Source: CAZJVD01 sp964549505 (lineage in GTDB: Bacteria > Bdellovibrionota > UBA1018 > CAZJVD01). Taken from it: DNA of 64,000 bases. Both the position numbers and the translations under genes were made by a program. Location: NCBI GenBank assembly GCA_964549505.1, contig CAZJVD010000007.1, forward strand, positions 1 to 64,000. The letters run 5' to 3'. Shown in pieces: positions 59,507-64,000 of this stretch (positions are counted from its first letter, which is position 1; every line of letters begins with the position of its first letter). The notes under the pieces were generated by a model. The model had not been told where the DNA came from, did no database searches, and saw only the letters and a list, made by a program, of their open reading frames with translations.

Positions 59507-60004
59507 ATGACTTTCTTTCTTAGGAAGCAGCCAGGCCTGAACAAGGCCGGCGTTTCCCGGGTTTCCGTAAAATATGTCGCAATCTCGTTGATGAGCTTGC
59601 TGGGAAGTCCGTGGTGGATGGGTTTTGAGTCAGCTAACGCTGGCTCTAAGTTTTTAGAAACGATGGGTACCAGCATAGTGATTGGTACAGCTCTTGGAGC
59701 TTCAACTTTGCCGTTTTACGAGCAACCCCTGGAACACAAAAACAACATCTTACTGGGAGCCGCCGGTGGCGCGCTCGTGGGTTTGGGTTGGTACATGTTC
59801 GATGTGTGGACTGGCGAGGCTGGCGAAGAAAAGTATTATTTCAATGAAGTCCAAGATAGCACCCGCAAAAAGTTTGACGACCGACTTGATTTAAAACGTC
59901 TTCATTCTGATTCGCAGATGCGTGGTACTTCAGCCGAGCGACCTGAGACTGTAAAGGTGTCAAAGTGGGTCGCCTGGTTTCCCATCGTCTCATTTGGCCT
60001 TTGA
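59507..60004 (+). CDS. Small membrane or exported protein, unknown
   Basis: A 165-residue protein. Two hydrophobic segments (VAISLMSLLGSPWWMGF and IVIGTALGASTLPFY), then a glycine-rich LLGAAGGALVGLGWYMF segment that resembles a glycine-zipper membrane helix. A charged region follows (KKFDDRLDLKRLHSD) and the C-terminus is hydrophobic (WVAWFPIVSFGL). No family is recognised. It precedes the RNase E/G gene by 65 bases. Confidence 0.55.
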   Translation: MTFFLRKQPGLNKAGVSRVSVKYVAISLMSLLGSPWWMGFESANAGSKFLETMGTSIVIGTALGASTLPFYEQPLEHKNNILLGAAGGALVGLGWYMFDVWTGEAGEEKYYFNEVQDSTRKKFDDRLDLKRLHSDSQMRGTSAERPETVKVSKWVAWFPIVSFGL

Positions 60005-60069
60005 TCGTGTCGCCCCTTTGGGCGTGCCGGTGAAAAGGTCATCAATCGTCGAAACTAAGGAGACGACAA

Positions 60070-63000
60070 ATGTCGAAAGAACTAATTATTAATGCTTCTC
60101 TTCCAGAGATTCGCATCGCTTTGCTGGAAGAAGGACGAATTCAGGAGCTCATCATTGAGCGTGAAAGCGATAAGGGAATTGTTGGAAATATTTATAAAGG
60201 TCGCGTGACCCGTGTTTTACCGGGCATGCAAGCGGCCTTTGTGGATATTGGTGTCGAAAAGGCGGCGTTCCTATACGTCGACGACGTCGTTCTTCACCCC
60301 GGTGGAATCGGCGAGTCGGATGAAGGCGACGGCGAACCAGACGGAGAATCTGATGGTGAAGCCGACGGTGATGTCGAAACGCGCGGTGTTTCTGGCGCAG
60401 GAGCTGGTGAGAGCGACAGCGGAACTGAAACTGCTTCGGAAACTGCGGAAGCCGCAGACCTTGAAGAAGCTGGTGCGGACGACGGTGACGCCGACGACAG
60501 TGACGTAGCCGATGATCTTGCTGATGCGGATCTCGATACGGACTTAGATGACGATGGCGAAGAAGGTGACGCGGGTGATGACGACACCGGTGACGACGAC
60601 GCCAGTGACGGTCGTCCTGCTGAAATGGGCCCACCGCCAGGCGACGAAGGCGGCGGTTCCGTGGGCGAAGGTGGCGGCGCGAGTGGTGGTGAAGGCGGCG
60701 GTGCCGGAAGTGGCGGAGGAGGACGTGGCGGTCAACCCGGTGGCCGTGGTGGACGTGGTGGTCGCGGAGGACGCGGCGGTTTCGGCGGCGGACGCGGACG
60801 TCGCGGAGGACGCGGTGGTCGTAGCGGCGGTGGCGGTGGACGTTTCCCGCGACGCGGCGGTCACGGCGGCTCTGTCTTAGAGTCGACAGGCCAGCGCGAA
60901 GTACTGCCTGAAGGTGTGGGTGCTCTCCCAGAAACGATGTCGGGCGAAATTTTAGATAAGGGTGATGTTCCAAGTGATCGCGAGTCGCTCACGCAACGTG
61001 AGACGACCGATTCAACACCGACGACGGAACTTCGTAAGATGCGACAGCAGTATCGTTCGCAGATGGGGGACCCACGTAAGAGTTTCAAGCAAGGTCGCAG
61101 ACGTGATCGACGTATCAAGTCGAGTAGCGGAACGATGCGACGTCCCTACAATGCAAAGATTGAGGACTTGCTCAAAGAAGGACAAGAAGTCATCGTTCAG
61201 GTCGCGAAAGAACCTATCGCGGCAAAGGGCGCGCGTCTCACGTGTCATGTCAGTTTAGCGGGACGACACCTCGTCTGTATGCCGACGATCGATCATGTCG
61301 GTGTTTCACGGCGGATCGATAACGACCAAGAGCGTCGGCGTTTACGTGACAATGTGGAACGTGTGCGACCGAAGGGCATGGGTTTCATTGTTCGGACGGC
61401 CAGCGGAAAGCAAGAGTCGAGCGAACGTTGGATTTCACAGGACGTCGAGTATCTCTCGAGTCTGTGGAAGGGGATTCGTGATCAAGCTGATCAGGTGTCA
61501 GCGCCAGCGATTATTTACGAAGATCTGAACGTCGTGTTGCGAGCGATTCGTGACTGGGCATCGGAAGATATTCATAAGATCATTGTGGATTCGAAATTCT
61601 TCTACAACGAGATCCGAGATTTCTCGGAGCGTTTCATGCCAGCACTCGGACAGCGTGTTGAACTCTATCACGGTGATGTGCCGATCTTCGATGCGTATGG
61701 AATCTCGACGGAACTGCACCGGGCTCTCGAGCGTCGCGTGTGGCTCAAGTCGGGTGGCTATATTGTGGTCGATCAAGCGGAAGCGCTGGTGGCGATTGAC
61801 GTCAATACGGGTCGCTATGTTGGTAAGCGAAACCTCGAAGATACGATTTTGAAAACGAATCTAGAGGCGGTCGAAGAGATTGCGTACCAGCTGCGGTTGC
61901 GAAACTGCGGCGGGATTATCATTCTCGACTTGATCGATATGGAGCGTGAGGACAACCGGCATCGTGTGCTCCGTGCACTCGAGCAGGCGATCGCGCGCGA
62001 CAAGGCTCGACCGACGATCGTGCGCATGACGGAACTGGGTCTCATTGAGATGACTCGGAAACGTACGCGCGACACGATGGTTCGTATTTTGTGTCAGACC
62101 TGTAATCATTGCGAAGGCAAGGGTTTCGTTAAGAGTAAGCAAACCGTTGCTTACGAGGTTTTACGCGAAGTGGAGCGTGCAGGGATCGATCGCGATGTGA
62201 AGAAAATCCTTGTTCAAGCCCACGGCGATATTATCGATATCTTGTGTATGGAAGAACGAAACACTTTGGATTCGCTCGAGAAGCGCTATCGCAAAGAGAT
62301 CTTCTTACAAGCGGTCGAGGATTTTCACTCGGAGCAGTTTGAGGTTTCAGCAGACGATCCCGAAAAGCGAAGTGCGATTGAGCGCAATCGCGAACGGCAT
62401 CGTGAGCGCGTACAGCAACGTAACATGCAGCTTTCGACCGGCCCGCGTGGTCGCGATGGTGGGCGTGAGGGTGGCCACGATCGTGATCGCGGCGGTGGCG
62501 GCCGTAGCGGCGGAGGTCGCGATCATCAAGCAGGTGGATACCGAGGTCGTGGTGGTCAGGGCGGAGATGACGTGCGCGAGAATGCACCGATGACGGCGTC
62601 GGGATCGATGCCGCGTATTCCGATTCCGATACCGCGTGGATTTCCATCCCCGCAGAGCGCGCCCAGTTCTCAGGACTCCCAGAGCTCGTCAAGTTCGTCG
62701 GGTTCTCTGGGTTCGCCAAATTCACCAAATTCACCAAATTCACCAAATTCAAATGATGAACAGAGTGCGGACGGCGAAGAGAGTTTTGGTAATCAAGTCG
62801 GGCAGAATCGCGGACCTCGTGGACCGACGCCTCAGATGAGCGAGGACATGAGCGAAGAAGACAGGCTTGCGTACTTACGCGCTCAGGCGGCTCAGGACGC
62901 AGCCATTGCGAAAATGGGAAGCGGCGGAGCAGGTTCAACCAGCGGGCCGGGTGCTCAAAAGACCTGGCAAGGCGGCGGAGGCCGAGGCGGTCGCGATCGT

Positions 63001-63285
63001 GGTGGCCGGGGTGGCGGCGGCGGTGGTGCCGGTGGTGGCGGAGGTCGTGGGCATCGCGGTGGACGCGGTGGCCGGGGACGTTTCCAGCGCGGCGGCGGTG
63101 GTGGCCGTAGCAGTGGAGGTCGCGATCATCAAGCAGGTGGATACCGAGGTCGTGGTGGCCCTGTTGGCGGTGGTACAGGCGGCAGCGGTGGAGGTGGTGC
63201 GGTCGGCGGTGGTAGTGCGGACGCCGAACCATCAGCACCTGTGATGGCAGCGCCACGGGATTCTTCGGACGACTCGAATAGTTAG
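60070..63285 (+). CDS. rng: RNase E/G family endoribonuclease with large insert and RGG tails
   Basis: A 1071-residue RNase E/G. The catalytic domain holds VAIDVNTGRYVGKRN (Asp577), LDLIDMERED (Asp620) and the zinc-link CQTCNHC (Cys675, 678, 681). The S1 domain begins normally (residues 38-76, GNIYKGRVTRVLPGMQAAFVDIGVEKAAFLYVDD) but is interrupted at about residue 78 by some 280 residues: first Asp/Glu/Gly-rich, then RGG-rich, then basic, before resuming at YNAKIEDLLKEGQEVIVQV (about 360). A long Gly/Arg-rich C-terminus follows, including SPN repeats and two copies of a GGRDHQAGGYRGRGG module. AAGGAG precedes the ATG. It may be RNase E or G; the symbol is a choice. Confidence 0.92.
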   Translation: MSKELIINASLPEIRIALLEEGRIQELIIERESDKGIVGNIYKGRVTRVLPGMQAAFVDIGVEKAAFLYVDDVVLHPGGIGESDEGDGEPDGESDGEADGDVETRGVSGAGAGESDSGTETASETAEAADLEEAGADDGDADDSDVADDLADADLDTDLDDDGEEGDAGDDDTGDDDASDGRPAEMGPPPGDEGGGSVGEGGGASGGEGGGAGSGGGGRGGQPGGRGGRGGRGGRGGFGGGRGRRGGRGGRSGGGGGRFPRRGGHGGSVLESTGQREVLPEGVGALPETMSGEILDKGDVPSDRESLTQRETTDSTPTTELRKMRQQYRSQMGDPRKSFKQGRRRDRRIKSSSGTMRRPYNAKIEDLLKEGQEVIVQVAKEPIAAKGARLTCHVSLAGRHLVCMPTIDHVGVSRRIDNDQERRRLRDNVERVRPKGMGFIVRTASGKQESSERWISQDVEYLSSLWKGIRDQADQVSAPAIIYEDLNVVLRAIRDWASEDIHKIIVDSKFFYNEIRDFSERFMPALGQRVELYHGDVPIFDAYGISTELHRALERRVWLKSGGYIVVDQAEALVAIDVNTGRYVGKRNLEDTILKTNLEAVEEIAYQLRLRNCGGIIILDLIDMEREDNRHRVLRALEQAIARDKARPTIVRMTELGLIEMTRKRTRDTMVRILCQTCNHCEGKGFVKSKQTVAYEVLREVERAGIDRDVKKILVQAHGDIIDILCMEERNTLDSLEKRYRKEIFLQAVEDFHSEQFEVSADDPEKRSAIERNRERHRERVQQRNMQLSTGPRGRDGGREGGHDRDRGGGGRSGGGRDHQAGGYRGRGGQGGDDVRENAPMTASGSMPRIPIPIPRGFPSPQSAPSSQDSQSSSSSSGSLGSPNSPNSPNSPNSNDEQSADGEESFGNQVGQNRGPRGPTPQMSEDMSEEDRLAYLRAQAAQDAAIAKMGSGGAGSTSGPGAQKTWQGGGGRGGRDRGGRGGGGGGAGGGGGRGHRGGRGGRGRFQRGGGGGRSSGGRDHQAGGYRGRGGPVGGGTGGSGGGGAVGGGSADAEPSAPVMAAPRDSSDDSNS
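62500..63159 (+). repeat. 57-bp direct repeat pair in the RNase tail
   Basis: Near-identical copies occur at 62500-62556 and 63103-63159, 603 bases (201 codons) apart and in the same frame. Each encodes the GGRDHQAGGYRGRGG module. This suggests duplication of an RNA-binding-type segment. Confidence 0.85.
62716..62751 (+). repeat. 9-bp tandem repeat encoding SPN
   Basis: Four exact copies of CCAAATTCA encode Ser-Pro-Asn repeats in the RNase tail. Copy-number change would keep the frame. Confidence 0.9.
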
Positions 63286-63294
63286 GCGTTTTTC

Positions 63295-64000
63295 TTAGTG
63301 ACGAGCGGCCGCTTGCGCGTCGCTGATCGCCCAGTGTGTGGACGTTTTACGATAGCGCCGTTCGACGACCTTGAAGAGGTCGGCGAAGCGATCGATGCGG
63401 GCAAAGTAGTCGTCGGGGTCACTGACTTTTATGGGTTCCGCTGAAGCGGGACTGCGGTCGGCGCCAAAGCCGACTTCGGGCTGAGCCGAAGCCGCGGTTG
63501 TGTCGCTACCCCCTAAGAAACCGAACAGGCCACCTTTTTGGCCTGATTTGCGGTCACTTGCTGATCCTCCTCCGCCTCCTGTGTAGGGCGTGGAGTTCCC
63601 GTCGATGGCAGCAAGACTTACAGACTTTCCAGAGGACGATTTGTCTTCAGTATTCGAACCACCACCTAAGCCGATTTTCGCTCGTCCAGGGCCGGCCGAA
63701 GCGGCTTGCGCCGTACCTCCGCCGCCCGCACCACCGGTCTGGTCGTTCGTGAGTTCAAGTGAGTCTTTCGGATCAGCCTGTTTTGGTTTGTCGAACGGTC
63801 CCTCGCCCGTTACAGCTGTGGCTGCCAGCTGGGTGCCGCCATGCTCGACAGCGCCTCGATTGCCTGCCATAGCGTCGAGCTGGTTGAGCGCAAATCCGGC
63901 GGCTTCAATCGACTCGGACGCTGCTGAGAGCGACGCGTTCATCGTGAAACCGGGTGGCTGTGGACACTGACTCGGTGGTGGATTGATCGCTTGCCCACCG
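63295..64000 (-). CDS. Gly/Ser-rich protein, 5' end beyond the window
   Basis: The frame is open from 63295 to the window edge, so the N-terminus lies outside. A Pro-rich NPPPSQCPQPPGFT peptide is followed by helical SAASESIEAAGFALNQL, a low-complexity Gly/Ala/Ser linker (GGAGGGG, GGGGGS), then GLFGFLGG and a charged helical C-terminus DYFARIDRFADLFKVVERRYRKTST. No family is recognised. Convergent with the RNase gene, nine bases apart. Confidence 0.6.
   Translation of the reverse strand, partial: GGQAINPPPSQCPQPPGFTMNASLSAASESIEAAGFALNQLDAMAGNRGAVEHGGTQLAATAVTGEGPFDKPKQADPKDSLELTNDQTGGAGGGGTAQAASAGPGRAKIGLGGGSNTEDKSSSGKSVSLAAIDGNSTPYTGGGGGSASDRKSGQKGGLFGFLGGSDTTAASAQPEVGFGADRSPASAEPIKVSDPDDYFARIDRFADLFKVVERRYRKTSTHWAISDAQAAARH

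Noticed and set aside
62231..63256. 341-residue minus-strand ORF, and a 273-residue one at 60152-60973
   Set aside because: His/Arg-rich shadows of the Gly/Arg-rich RNase gene on the other strand.

Overview
The window is a dense, moderately GC-rich Gram-negative chromosome segment. It encodes lipoproteins, a TonB-dependent receptor, an LPS/polysaccharide locus, TatA and MltD. No tRNA, rRNA, insertion sequence, prophage or CRISPR array was seen. Gene content (MltD with LysM repeats, DUF507, CPXCG protein, Rsm22-like protein, RNase E/G with RGG tails, a purine/pyrimidine deoxynucleoside catabolic cluster) would suit a member of the former Deltaproteobacteria such as Bdellovibrionota. That placement is an impression from gene content, not a phylogenetic result.

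Layout. 1-978 is a gene-poor, repeat-rich stretch with three tandem-repeat arrays, closed by a terminator. 979-1473 is a small lipoprotein. 1654-23177 is a large surface-polysaccharide locus: a minus-strand operon for dTDP-L-rhamnose (rfbB, rfbA, rfbD, rfbC) plus a methyltransferase; galE; a polyprenyl-phosphate sugar transferase; an O-antigen ligase/polymerase; a Wzx-type flippase; and eight glycosyltransferases (GT2, GT4, GT87-like and GT39-like). A TonB-dependent receptor and a beta-propeller-like protein are embedded in it. Many genes overlap by ATGA or GTGA, so translation is probably coupled.

23190-29395 is a housekeeping run: valS, a thiamine-pyrophosphokinase-like gene, a PlsB-like acyltransferase and gpsA (phospholipid entry). 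29416-38410 is mixed: hpt, a CPXCG protein, tatA, a membrane-anchored methyltransferase, a CheY-like receiver coupled to a histidine-less Hpt-like protein, a secreted protein, an Rsm22-like methyltransferase, a biotin-carboxylase/BCCP fusion without the biotinyl lysine, a PHA-granule-region-type protein, murJ and a DUF507 gene. 38749-42878 holds a small membrane protein, mltD, lysC and a Rossmann-type protein. 42949-45035 holds comF and a divergent secreted protein. The region between these two contains a perfect 34-bp inverted repeat, a 14-bp palindrome and an 11-bp direct repeat.

45039-59336 is a 14-kb minus-strand array: deoC, an outer-membrane barrel gene, deoB, deoA, punA, cdd, an amidohydrolase, rplU, rpmA, obgE, nadD, rsfS, rlmH, gpmI and pfkA. 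Together these salvage or break down nucleosides to glyceraldehyde-3-phosphate and acetaldehyde, next to glycolytic and ribosome-biogenesis genes. DeoC has an N-terminal helix and linker that resemble a bacterial-microcompartment encapsulation peptide, which is the most interesting lead here. 59507-64000 holds a small membrane protein, an RNase E/G with a very large acidic/RGG insertion inside its S1 domain, and the 3' part of a Gly/Ser-rich gene that runs off the window.

Start codons were chosen by overlap, Shine-Dalgarno match and family N-terminus. Several genes start with GTG or TTG.
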